Below are positions 1 to 6,188 of a stretch of 11,208 nt of DNA, piece after piece. The notes beneath the pieces were generated by a model. That model did no database searches. It worked only from the letters and a program-made list of their open reading frames with translations, and was not told the DNA's origin. Positions within the stretch are counted from its first letter, which is position 1. Each line of letters starts with the position of its first letter. The translations under genes were made by a program, and so were the position numbers. The DNA is from Baffinella frigidus (taxonomy: Eukaryota > Cryptophyceae > Cryptomonadales > Baffinellaceae). The stretch is taken from the NCBI GenBank assembly GCA_026770585.1, contig MU646859.1, positions 250,336 to 261,543 of the forward strand, written 5' to 3'.

Positions 1-40
<40 letters not shown>

Positions 41-70
41 CTCTCTCTCTCTCGCTCTCTCTCTCTCTCG
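1..70. repeat. (CT)n microsatellite
   Basis: Nearly pure CT dinucleotide run with a few CTCG interruptions. It starts at the window edge, so its full length is unknown. No coding content. Confidence 0.97.
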
Positions 71-160
71 ATTTGCCCAGTGAGGCAGACCTGAGTGGCC
101 GCTATTCTCCGAGCGTGCGCCTCCTTTCTCCGACCCCTGCAGGTTTCGGGTTTCGGGTTT
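71..160. other. short unassigned spacer with a small direct repeat
   Basis: A mixed-composition spacer between the CT microsatellite and the telomere-like field. The stretch around 120-150 (CTCC-TTTCTCCGACCCCT, then GGTTTCGGG) recurs in similar form at 341-372, so both probably belong to one subtelomere-type repeat unit. No gene signal. Confidence 0.5.
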
Positions 161-548
161 CGGGTTCAGGGTAAACCCTAACCCCTTAGGGGTTCGGGTT
201 TACGGGGTTCGGGTTTAGGGTCTAGGGTTTAGGGTTTAGGGTTTAGGGTTTAGGGGTTAGGGTTTACGGGGTTCGGGTTTAGGTTTTAGGGGTTAGGGTT
301 TACGGGGTCAGGGTTTAGGGTTTAGGGTTTAGGGATTGGGCCTCCCTTCTCCGGCCCCTTGGGGTTTCGGATTTCGGGTTTCGGGTTTAGGGTTTAGGAT
401 TTAAGGTGTAGGGTTTAGGGGGTTAGGGTTTAGGGTTTAGGGTTTAGGGTTTAGGGTTTAGGGTTTAGGATTTAGGTGGTTAGGGTTTACGGGGTTCGGG
501 TTGAGGGATTAGGGATTGGGGTTGAGGGTGAAAGGATGAGAGATTAGG
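146..548 (+). repeat. degenerate TTTAGGG telomere-like array (interstitial)
   Basis: Runs of TTTAGGG are mixed with variants such as TTTCGGG, TTACGGGG and TTCGGG. The cleanest blocks lie near 220-255, 310-335 and 420-470. TTTAGGG is the plant-type telomere repeat, also used by several algae. The G-rich strand is the plus strand, yet ordinary sequence follows on the right, so this is an interstitial or decayed array and not a chromosome end pointing right. Confidence 0.9.
172..202. repeat. strand-inversion palindrome inside the telomere-like field
   Basis: A near-perfect 31-bp inverted repeat. CCCTAACCCC runs into TTAGGGGTT, so telomere-like units switch from C-strand to G-strand orientation around about position 187. 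The order is CCCTAA then TTAGGG, the opposite of the order expected for an end-to-end telomere fusion. Confidence 0.8.
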
Positions 549-559
549 GTTTGAATCGC

Positions 560-1143
560 GCCTTCCGTCTCAGACCCCTGCAGAGAGATTGATAATTTAT
601 CGCCAAACAATCAGCGTCAGCGCCGCACATGCTACGCATTGTGCCACTGCTGTACCCCGTTTCGGCCGCTCACACGAGCATTTTCCAGATGGATTCTAAC
701 TCCACCTCCTTACACAGCTCACCCACCAGTGGTGAGACATGCCGGTTGCTCCCACGATGACGTTGGAATTGTTCGATTCTGAACCCCAAACCTCAAACCC
801 TACACCCTACACCCTAAGCCACCCTAAACCAGCACACCGCGGGACAAAGCAGCGCGCTCCCGTGCCCCTTAGGGTGCCGGTATTGTAGAAATACAAGGCC
901 GGGAGGAAAGACAGATTCATTGTTCCCGACCACGACCACGAAGGAGGGAGGGAGAGGCAGCTGGATGCCTTGCCTGTACATCCATCCAGGTTGCGAGGTC
1001 CTTGAGGTCCTTTAGGTTTCGATTTCCCCCAACATAGCCCAACGACACGCCCTTCCGTAGAAAGGATCTACAGAGAAAGCATTTTTGCTTTCGGATCGTA
1101 TTTAGCTCTCCCGAGCGCCACTGAGCGCTCCCAACCCCCTCAC
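560..1143. other. gene-free stretch with no confident gene
   Basis: Mixed-composition DNA. A 44-codon frame starts at the ATG at 629, but nothing supports it. CCCTACA heptamers lie near 797-815. A sequence at about 1001-1062 (GGTCCTTTAGGTTT, then AACATAGCCCAAC) recurs at 3275-3345 and, inverted, near 2185-2235, so part of this stretch is dispersed repeat. I see no splice-bounded coding segment or RNA gene here. Confidence 0.6.
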
Positions 1144-1178
1144 CCCTGGACCCTGGACCCTGGACCCTGGACCCTGAA
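1144..1178 (+). repeat. CCCTGGA heptamer tandem repeat
   Basis: Four perfect CCCTGGA units followed by CCCTGAA. The period is 7 bp, the same as the telomere-like arrays, and only the last three bases of the unit differ from CCCTAAA. Confidence 0.9.
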
Positions 1179-1203
1179 CCGTCAGCCTTAAAGAGGGATG
1201 GCG

Positions 1204-1235
1204 GGTTTAGGGTTTAGGGTTTAGGGTTTAGGGTT
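1204..1235 (+). repeat. interstitial TTTAGGG repeats
   Basis: About four and a half perfect TTTAGGG units, plus-strand G-rich. They abut the 16-bp tandem repeat that begins at 1249. Confidence 0.95.
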
Positions 1236-1248
1236 GTGTGATCAAACT

Positions 1249-1312
1249 GTCAAACTGGTCAAATGTCAAACTGGTCAAATGTCAAACTGGTCAAATGTCA
1301 AACTGGTCAAAT
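1249..1312 (+). repeat. 16-bp tandem repeat, four perfect copies
   Basis: The unit GTCAAACTGGTCAAAT is repeated exactly four times (1249, 1265, 1281, 1297) with no spacers. A partial unit precedes it at about 1241. Each unit contains two GTCAAA half-sites. The perfect identity suggests recent expansion. It is not a CRISPR because there are no spacers. Confidence 0.97.
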
Positions 1313-1374
1313 ATCGGGCACCTCTGAGCGACCCTGCCCGCTCCCGTGCCCCGAGTGCCACTGAGCACTTCCCG

Positions 1375-1468
1375 AATGCGCTGAGTTCTTTGCCCCGGAG
1401 CGCAACGCGAGCCCTGAGGGGTTTGGCGTTTGGTGTTTGGAGTGTGGGGGTTTCGAGTTTCGGGTTGA

Positions 1469-1510
<42 letters not shown>

Positions 1511-1633
1511 GGGGGGGAGACAGAGGGGAGACAGAGGAATGCGCTGAGTTCTTTGCTCCGGTTCGCAGCGCTATCCCTGAGGGGTTTGGGGTTTGTGGCT
1601 TAGGCTTCAGGGTACCGATTGGGCCGTGGGTGA

Positions 1634-1664
<31 letters not shown>

Positions 1665-1722
1665 CTCTGACGTCTTTGCCCCGGACCGCAGCGCTAAGCC
1701 TGAGGGGTTTGGGGTTTGGGGT
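1375..1722 (+). repeat. three dispersed copies of a ~55-bp repeat interleaved with GA/CT microsatellites
   Basis: Copies lie at about 1375-1430, 1538-1595 and 1669-1722. Each reads roughly (GCGCTGAG)TTCTTTGC-CCGG-CGCA-CGC-CCTGAGGGGTTTGG. They are separated by a (GA)n tract at 1471-1507 and a (CT)n tract at 1636-1668. The open frame across this region (1234-1755) translates these repeats and microsatellites and is not considered a gene. Confidence 0.8.
1471..1507. repeat. (GA)n microsatellite
   Basis: An uninterrupted GA dinucleotide run ending in a G-rich tract. Confidence 0.97.
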
Positions 1723-1959
1723 TTCACAGCAGGTTATTGTTCGCTGGCCAGTTAGAGGTGCAGGAATAGAAGAGATGTTCTGTGTGAGCTCTAGGCAAGC
1801 ATCGGAGTGCGAGGACGATTCCGGTGTCCACACAACTCCCCCGTAGTGTGTGTCAGAAGACAATGACTCCCCCGTACTGTTACTGTTAAGAATCCCTACT
1901 GATTAAGATACGGAGTACTGATACTTGTATGATTTGGATCTCCGATTGGTTCAGGAAGT
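1723..1959. other. unassigned spacer
   Basis: Ordinary mixed-composition sequence between the repeat cluster and element I1. It contains a small duplication of ACTCCCCCGTA (near 1836 and 1866). No gene or RNA signal seen. Confidence 0.5.
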
Positions 1960-2135
1960 CTAGCCACACAGAGAGCTTCGTAGGGATTTTCGGCCACAGA
2001 GTCGGGCCACCTTTCCGTTACCTTATCCGTAGGAACCCCCTCCTATGTCCCTACGGATTGCCTACCGTAGGGTCCTGGGTCTGATTGCTTGAGGGCTATT
2101 CAAAATCCCTTGGATGTCCGCCGTGTGGGAAGCCA
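1960..2135 (+). mobile_element. element I, copy 1: complete MITE-like element with ~27-bp terminal inverted repeats
   Basis: The left end begins GCCACACAGAGAGCTTCG and continues to AGGGATTTTC. The reverse complement of the right end is CCACACGGCGGACATCC followed by AAGGGATTTTG, so the ends form imperfect inverted repeats of about 27 bp. The core holds TTACCTTATCCGTAGGAAC and a perfect hairpin, CCCTACGG/CCGTAGGG-type, around 2051-2073. No transposase is encoded, so this would be a non-autonomous DNA-transposon derivative. Related copies or fragments lie at 4665-4827, 4867-4911, 6199-6308 and 7560-7667. Confidence 0.7.
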
Positions 2136-2155
2136 AGAAGCCATGCAACGTGCTC

Positions 2156-2363
2156 CATCCAAGGCAGGGGACTCAGGTGGTTGGGGTTAGCATTTAACAC
2201 CCGAAGGACCTAAACCTAAAGGACCTAAAGGATCTACGGTTGAGGATTTGGGGGATCGGGTTGAGGGTTTAGGGGTGGGGTTTGGGTGGTTGGGGTTAGG
2301 GGATTGGATCAGGGGGTCGCTCTCGTTTCTCGGAGTGGGGTCCAAGGCAGGGGACTCAGGTGA
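2156..2363 (-). repeat. inverted copy of the dispersed 'CCTGAGTCCCCTGCC' repeat plus its telomere-like tail
   Basis: The reverse complement of about 2178-2363 aligns nearly base for base with 3143-3330. It runs CACCTGAGTCCCCTGCCTTG, then the ACGAGAGCGACC motif, then CCCCTAACCCC filler, then GATCCTTTAGGTCCTTTAGG. A second partial copy of the starting motif sits at 2156-2181. Two copies in opposite orientation about 1 kb apart form a large inverted repeat. Confidence 0.8.
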
Positions 2364-2384
2364 CGAACACTGTACGTGCCTCAA

Positions 2385-2460
2385 CCCTAACCCTAACCCT
2401 TATCCTAAAGGGTGCGTGATAAAACCCTGAACCCTGAACCCGAACCCTCAACCCCTATAC
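2385..2460. repeat. CCCTAA / CCCTGAA telomere-like filler with a GGGTGCGTGAT motif
   Basis: CCCTAACCCTAACCC is followed by AAAGGGTGCGTGATAAAACC and CCCTGAACCC units. The AAAGGGTGCGTGATCAA-type motif recurs at about 2974-2995 and, as AGGTGCGTGATCAAC, near 3408, each time followed by CCCTGA-type filler, so it is part of a recurrent composite unit. Confidence 0.7.
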
Positions 2461-2590
2461 CACCTGAGGCGATACACAGTTCCTAACCTGACACTAGCGA
2501 GTGGGGCTGCCCATCTAGGTGTACAGTCTATACATGTATTGTATTGTATTGTACTGCACAGTTATTTCCTGGTACAAAACAGCCGTGTAT

Positions 2591-2631
2591 TGTACACCTC
2601 GTCACACTTTGTAAAGCACCTGAGTCCCCTG
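2591..2631 (+). repeat. 41-bp direct repeat (also at 3567-3607)
   Basis: TGTACACCTCGTCACACTTT-G-AAAGCACCTGAGTCCCC is repeated with one substitution at 3567-3607. The second copy is joined to the full dispersed repeat. The first breaks off after CCTGTCC and is followed by foldback element A1. Confidence 0.85.
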
Positions 2632-2643
2632 TCCACCGATCCA

Positions 2644-2791
2644 AACGGCCTGAAAATGAGGTAGTTAGGCATACGGCATTGCCTAGGACCTCCTACCGTA
2701 GGCCGAGGGATCCTAGGACCAAAAAGTCTCGGCCTACGGTAGGAGGTCCTAGGCAATCCCGTAGGCCTAACTACCCTGTTTTCAGGACGTT
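2644..2791 (+). mobile_element. element A, copy 1: 148-bp foldback (MITE-like) element
   Basis: Two arms of about 64 bp are inverted copies with few mismatches and are separated by a loop of about 20 bp containing GGGATCCTAGGACC. The ends are AACGGCCTGAAAA on the left and TTTTCAGGACGTT on the right. The arms carry GGCATTGCCTAGGACCTCC and the CTACCGTAGG motif. It has no coding capacity. Copy A2 at 5950-6097 has the same length and near-identical sequence. If transcribed, it would fold into a long near-perfect hairpin. Confidence 0.85.
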
Positions 2792-2807
2792 GGGCTATGA
2801 ACATCGC

Positions 2808-2960
2808 CTCTGTCCCCTGCCTTGGACACCGAGGAACGAGAGCGAACCACAGATCTAATCCCCTAACCCCAACCCCCCAAACCCCACCCCTCAACCCTAA
2901 AGCCCCCAAAATCCTAACCTTAGATCACCTGAGTCCCCTACCTTGGACCCCACCCCCAGA
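2808..2960 (+). repeat. partial copies of the dispersed 'CCTGAGTCCCCTGCC' repeat with CCCTAACCCC filler
   Basis: GTCCCCTGCCTTGGACACCG and GAACGAGAGCGAACC at 2810-2850 are followed by CCCCTAACCCCAACCCCCC filler and a second start motif, GATCACCTGAGTCCCCTACC, at 2924-2943. Both match the reference copy at 3143-3330. Confidence 0.8.
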
Positions 2961-3026
2961 ATCTAAACCCTAACCCTAAAGGGTGCGTGATCAACCCCTT
3001 GACCCTCGACCTTCAACCCGAACCCT

Positions 3027-3027
<1 letters not shown>

Positions 3028-3069
<42 letters not shown>

Positions 3070-3135
3070 ACACACACTCTCTCTCTCTCTCTCACACACA
3101 CACTCACACACTCACACACACACGCACTCACACAC
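3028..3135 (+). repeat. (CA)n(CT)n compound microsatellite
   Basis: CA dinucleotides from 3028, a CT block at about 3077-3092, then CA with CTCACA interruptions to about 3135. Confidence 0.97.
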
Positions 3136-3139
3136 CTGG

Positions 3140-3642
3140 GTCACCTGAGTCCCCTGCCTTGGACCCCACTCCGAGAAACGAGAGCAAACCCCTGATCTAA
3201 TCCCCTAACCCCAAACCCCCAAACCCCACCCCTAAACCCTAAACCCGATCCCCCAAATCCTCAACCTTAGATCCTTTAGGTCCTTTAGGTTTAGGCCCTT
3301 CAGGTTTTAAATGCTCCCAACATAGCCCAACCACACTCCCTTCCATAGATCACCTGAGTCCCCTGCCTTGGACCCCACCTCACCCCGAGGAATCTAAACC
3401 CTAATCCAGGTGCGTGATCAACCCTTAACCCTTAACCTTCAACCCGAACCCTGAGTCCCCTGCCTTGGACCCCACCCCGAGAAACGAGAACGACCACCCA
3501 ACCTAGAAGTTCGCAGCTTGAAAGTTCCAAGTTCGATTTGGCCAAGTCCTACCACATCGGCTCTATTGTACACCTCGTCACACTTTGCAAAGCACCTGAG
3601 TCCCCTGCCTTGGACCCCACCCCGAGAAACGAGAGCGACCCC
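3140..3642 (+). repeat. tandem-like cluster of the dispersed 'CCTGAGTCCCCTGCC' repeat
   Basis: Four copies begin near 3140, 3350, 3449 and 3594. The shared core is CACCTGAGTCCCCTGCCTTG-GACCCCAC-CCGAGAAACGAGAGC. Each copy carries a different 3' continuation: telomere-like filler, AGGTGCGTGATCAAC, or GATCTTGGACGAAAACGTC. The shared peptide readings in several frames simply reflect the repeat. No function is evident. Confidence 0.85.
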
Positions 3643-3684
3643 CCGATCTTGGACGAAAACGTCTCGGCAATCTGCCTGCTTCAG
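3629..3684 (+). repeat. ACGAGAGCGACC-GACGAAAACGTC repeat segment, copy 1 of 3
   Basis: ACGAGAGCGACCCCCCGATC, then TTGGACGAAAACGTCTCGGC, then AATCTGCCTGCTTCAGG. Copies recur at 3913-3969 and 4298-4354. GACGAAAACGTC is a short inverted repeat. The shared translation across the copies reflects nucleotide identity, not selection on protein. Confidence 0.8.
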
Positions 3685-3912
3685 GTTCGATGGCTCAGGG
3701 TTTGCGCTTCAATATCTACCCTCCGGGGTCCTCTGGGGTCCTCCGGGGGGGTAGCGGGCGGTTTGAGCCCTCTGGTTTCGGCGGTTTGAGCCCTCTGGTC
3801 TCGGTTTGAGCCCTCTGATCTCTCCCCCTAGCTCCATACCGCGGTCGTGTTTGTCAAGTTATTGGACCTCGCTTCCCCCCCGTTCAGGGCCTTGGGGCCA
3901 CACTCCGAGGAA
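3685..3912. other. GC-rich spacer with short internal duplications
   Basis: GGGGTCCTC and CGGTTTGAGCCCTCTGGT are repeated in tandem around 3726-3820. No gene signal. Confidence 0.6.
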
Positions 3913-3969
3913 CGAGAGCGACCGCCCAATCTTGGACGAAAACGTCTCGGCGATCGGCCTGCTTCAGGG
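3913..3969 (+). repeat. ACGAGAGCGACC-GACGAAAACGTC repeat segment, copy 2 of 3
   Basis: Same unit as at 3629-3684, with a few substitutions (CGCCCAATCTTGGACG, CGATCGGCCTGC). Confidence 0.8.
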
Positions 3970-4009
3970 TGTCCTCCTTTCCACTGTCACGTCCGCAATT
4001 TCATAGGGT

Positions 4010-4108
4010 AACGTCCTAAAAATGGGGTAGGTAGGCCTACGGCATTGCCTAGGACCTCCTACCGTAGGCCGAGGGATCCTAGGACCAAAATGTCTCGGCC
4101 TACGGTAG
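4010..4108 (+). mobile_element. element A, copy 3: truncated foldback element
   Basis: The left arm (AACGTCCTAAAAATGGGG...) and the loop are intact. The right arm stops after TCTCGGCCTACGGTAG at 4108, losing about 45 bp. The sequence then continues AAAATGTCTCAGCGATCTGC, which resembles the dispersed segment at 3936-3960 (AAAACGTCTCGGCGATCGGC). The flank CATAGGG before AACG matches the outer end of A2, suggesting the true element end lies a few bases further out. Confidence 0.75.
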
Positions 4109-4229
4109 AAAATGTCTCAGCGATCTGCCACTCGAGGCTAGAAATGTGACTATTTTAAAACAGGGATTTCTGTATAAGTGAAGAAACAAAAGAGACGTGT
4201 AGTAATTTTCACACGAATAGGGGCGTTTG

Positions 4230-4265
4230 GTCACGTAGCTGGGAGAATTCCCCCAGCTACGTGAC
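4230..4265. repeat. 36-bp palindrome centred on GAATTC
   Basis: GTCACGTAGCTGGG on the left and CCCAGCTACGTGAC on the right form a near-perfect palindrome with a single mismatched pair next to the central GAATTC. Weaker pairing extends outward (GGGGC-GTTTG against AAGC-TGCCC). It sits in an AT-rich spacer (4140-4295) with no gene. Confidence 0.9.
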
Positions 4266-4297
4266 TAAGCCTGCCCGTGACTGGTACTAAATTTAAA

Positions 4298-4354
4298 ACG
4301 AGAGCGACCCCCCAATCTTGGACGAAAACGTCTCCGCAATCTGCCTGCTTCAGG
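4298..4354 (+). repeat. ACGAGAGCGACC-GACGAAAACGTC repeat segment, copy 3 of 3
   Basis: Matches 3629-3684 and runs directly into TTCAGGG/CTCAGGG telomere-like variants. Confidence 0.8.
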
Positions 4355-4461
4355 GTTCAGGGCTCAGGGTTTACGGTTCAGTGTTTCGGGTTTGGCCCTG
4401 AACCCTAAACCCCAAACCCCCCAACCCCAGCGTGCCTCACCTGGGGTTTGCCTTGGCGATT

Positions 4462-4545
4462 TTGACCCCCCCCCATGAAATCCACCTGTGAAATTTCGGG
4501 GGGGGGGGCACTCTATCTACGAGCCCAAATTGAACTGGGGCAGAG
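4462..4545 (+). repeat. element K, copy 1: CACCTGTGAAATTTCGGGGG repeat
   Basis: A C-run followed by ATGAAAT, then CCACCTGTGAAATTTC and a G-run of about a dozen. The C-run and G-run can pair, so this can fold as a hairpin. The 3' continuation (ATCTACGAGCCCAAA... GGCAGAGCT) is also shared with copy 3 at 9239-9310, which shows a longer common ancestor. Confidence 0.75.
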
Positions 4546-4664
4546 CTAGAGCTTGCCTGACCTGGGGTTTGCTTCAGGGGAGGCAAGCTGGGGTTTCGGG
4601 GTTTGGGGTTTAGGGTTCAGGGCCCAGGGGCAAGCACCTCCCATCCCGAGGCGTACACCTCGGG

Positions 4665-4827
4665 CCTTATCCGTAGGAATTCCCCTATGCCCCTACGGGT
4701 TGCCTACCGTAGGGTCCTTATCCGTAGGAATTCCCCTATGCCCCTGCGGGTTGCCTACCGTAGGGTCCTAGGGCTTATCGCTTAGGGGTTATCCGAAATC
4801 CCTTCCAAGTCCGCTGTGTGGGACGGG
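4665..4827 (+). mobile_element. element I, copy 2: 5'-truncated with an internal 51-bp tandem duplication
   Basis: The core unit from CCTTATCCGTAGGAATTCCC to CTACCGTAGGGT is present twice in tandem (4665-4715 and 4716-4766), differing at one base. It is followed by the right half (GGCTTATCGCTTAGGGGTTA) and the terminal repeat (AATCCC, then CAAGTCCGCTGTGTGG) seen in copy 1. The left terminal repeat is absent. Confidence 0.75.
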
Positions 4828-4866
4828 GCGCTCGCCTTGATGAGGCGGTTGAACGCAGTTCCCTTA

Positions 4867-4911
4867 CCTCATCCGTAGGAACCCCCCTATGCCCCTACGG
4901 ATAGCTACTCT
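4867..4911 (+). mobile_element. element I, copy 3: core fragment only
   Basis: TTACCTCATCCGTAGGAACC, then CCCCTATGCCCCTACGGATA, matches the core of copy 1. Neither terminal repeat is attached. It lies about 40 bp after copy 2, so the two may be remnants of one duplicated insertion. Confidence 0.7.
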
Positions 4912-5016
4912 CGTCGTCGGGTACGTCGTCTTCTTCAATAGAGCTGTGTGGAATGCCGCACGCCAACGTTGAAGGGGGGCGTATTTGAGCAACACGGAAT
5001 AATTTCAAAGGGGGGT

Positions 5017-5055
5017 GTCAAAATTCACCTGTGAAATTTCGGGGGGGGCACTCTG
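5017..5055 (+). repeat. element K, copy 2
   Basis: AAATTCACCTGTGAAATTTC followed by an eight-G run and CACTCT, matching copy 1 at 4482-4516. The upstream AATTTCAAAGGGGGG (5001-5015) is a similar G-run motif. Confidence 0.7.
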
Positions 5056-5147
5056 ATGGCAAACCTCGGGTTTGATTTGGTGACGGATGAGAGGCGGCTC
5101 TTGAGCTCTTGGAGCCGTTTCTCCGCGGACGCCTGGGGTTTGATTTT

Positions 5148-5215
5148 GTTTGATATTGTTTGTGTTTGTGTGCGTTTGTTTGTTTGTTTGTTTGTTTGTG
5201 TTTGTGTTTGTGTTT
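5148..5215 (+). repeat. (GTTT)n-type microsatellite
   Basis: TTTG/GTTT tetranucleotide repeats grading into GTTTGT hexamers. It leads directly into the period-7 minisatellite. Confidence 0.9.
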
Positions 5216-5475
5216 GGGGTGAGGGGTGAGGGGTGAGGGTTGAGGGGTTTGGGGTTTGGGGTTTGGGGTTTGGGGTTTGGGGTTTAGGGTTTAGGGTTTA
5301 GAGTTTAGGGTGCAGAGTTGAGGGTGGAGGGTGGAGGGTGGAGGGTGCAAGATGCAAGGTGCAGGGTGCAAGGTGGAGGGTTGATGGTGGAGGGTGTAGG
5401 GTGTAGGGTGTAGGGTGTAGAGTGTAGGGTGTAGGGTGTAGGGTGTAGGGTGTAGGGTGTAGGGTGGAGGGTCTA
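5216..5475 (+). repeat. period-7 minisatellite of telomere-like variants
   Basis: Successive blocks of different heptamers follow each other: GGGGTGA, GGGGTTT, GGGTTTA, GGGTGGA/GGGTGCA, then about ten GGGTGTA units, largely with no break in the 7-bp period. The minus-strand open frame across it, which reads as PYTLHPT repeats, is a by-product of the array. Confidence 0.9.
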
Positions 5476-5557
5476 CCGCGATGGCCGTCTTGTTGTCCGC
5501 CCAGGCTTTCCGTGTTGCCACGTCATCATCCCGATCCTGAAAGTTGTGCGCGGCCAC

Positions 5558-5629
5558 TTAAGTTTGATTTTCAGAATCAACTTAACTGATGTTCACTTAA
5601 GTTCTTACCTGAACTGATGTTCAGTTCAG
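5558..5629. repeat. two short palindromes with shared half-sites
   Basis: At 5558-5585, TTAAGTTTGATT pairs with AATCAACTTAA. At 5609-5629, CTGAACTGA and TCAGTTCAG pair across a TGT loop. AACTGATGTTCA occurs twice (5584 and 5612). They lie just outside foldback element G. Confidence 0.8.
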
Positions 5630-5659
5630 GCGATTCCCGCATCGTCCCGGTCCTGGTAG

Positions 5660-5881
5660 GGAATTGGAGCCGTTAGCGCGTTTGCGGTAATTGTTGTCCA
5701 TTTTGGACGTGCGGTTTTCCATTTTTCCGGCTTTGTGAAATGTTGCAAAGGCCTTAAAACATTTCAAATGGACACTTCTGGTACAAATGAAAACCGGAAA
5801 ACCGGAAAACCGCACGTCCAAAACGGACAACAATTACCGCAAACGCTCTAGCCTAAGATCTGAAGGAAAAGCTCCAATTCC
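5660..5881. mobile_element. element G: ~220-bp foldback element
   Basis: The core arms at 5676-5720 and 5804-5848 are inverted copies of about 45 bp with very few mismatches (AGCGCGTTTGCGGTAATTG, TTGTCC, GGACGTGCGGTTTTCC). Outer GGAATTGGAGC at 5660-5670 pairs with GCTCCAATTCC at 5871-5881. Inner TGAAATGTT/AACATTTCA (5737 and 5758) extends the fold. The loop region contains TTCTGGTACAAA. The flanks share a GTTGCCACGTC-TC-TCCCG-TCCTGAAAG segment (5513-5543 and 5883-5911), so the element may sit inside an older duplicated sequence. The open frame inside it on the minus strand is not supported as a gene. Confidence 0.8.
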
Positions 5882-5949
5882 GTTGCCACGTCCTCGTCCC
5901 GGTCCTGAAAGTTTCATCTCTTCTTTTTGCACTGCAACATTCATAGGCC

Positions 5950-6097
5950 AACGGCCTGAAAACGGGGTAGTTAGGCATACGGCATTGCCTAGGACCTCCT
6001 ACCGTAGGCCGAGGGATCCTAGGACCAAAAAGTCTCGGCCTACGGTAGGAGGTCCTAGGCAATGCCGTAGGCCTAACTACCCCATTTTCAGGCCGTT
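5950..6097 (+). mobile_element. element A, copy 2: intact 148-bp foldback element
   Basis: The left arm at 5950-6013 and right arm at 6034-6097 are inverted copies of 64 bp with about two mismatches. The ends are AACGGCC and GGCCGTT. The loop GGGATCCTAGGACC is itself partly palindromic. It matches A1 at 2644-2791 in length and nearly in sequence, indicating recent mobility or duplication. No coding capacity. Confidence 0.88.
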
Positions 6098-6188
6098 ACC
6101 CTATCAACTTAGCAGCAACAGTTACTCCCAGGGCTAAAACGGGAGGTATTGCGGGAGATTTTTTTTTCTGTTTCTCGGCAAGGCGCTT
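6096..6188 (-). CDS. possible C-terminal exon fragment (uncertain)
   Basis: Read on the minus strand, this gives ETKRLAEKQ followed by KKKSPAIPPVLALGVTVAAK and LIG, then a TAA stop that overlaps the end of element A2. The first seven codons (KRLAEKQ) duplicate the end of the candidate exon at 6316-6375. Upstream on the minus strand the frame runs into element I sequence. It may be a piece of a broken, duplicated gene rather than an active exon. I do not recognise a family; the KRLAEKQ part looks helical and charged. Confidence 0.3.
   Translation of the reverse strand, partial: KRLAEKQKKKSPAIPPVLALGVTVAAKLIG

Noticed and set aside
146-548. True chromosome end
   Set aside because: Repeats are degenerate, interrupted and flanked by other sequence on both sides; G-strand orientation would require the end to lie to the right, where the window continues for 10 kb.
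629-763. Small plus-strand frame starting MLRIVPLLYPVSAAHTS
   Set aside because: 44 codons, no homology recognised, no upstream or splice signals; could be chance.
1249-1312. Possible CRISPR-like repeat
   Set aside because: The 16-bp units are directly adjacent with no spacers, and the window is eukaryotic in character.
1234-1755. 173-codon plus-strand open frame
   Set aside because: It translates telomere-like, 16-bp tandem, GA-microsatellite and ~55-bp repeat sequence; low complexity and no start or splice support.
2544-2909. Open frames on both strands with matching peptides (LPRTSYRRPR...)
   Set aside because: Both strands read through the inverted arms of element A, which produces the same peptide from each strand; this reflects the hairpin, not coding.
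5291-5557. Minus-strand frame with PYTLHPT repeats
   Set aside because: Direct translation of the period-7 minisatellite.
5621-5833. Minus-strand 70-codon frame
   Set aside because: Lies within foldback element G; the end of its translation (NNYRKR) reappears on the plus strand from the other arm.
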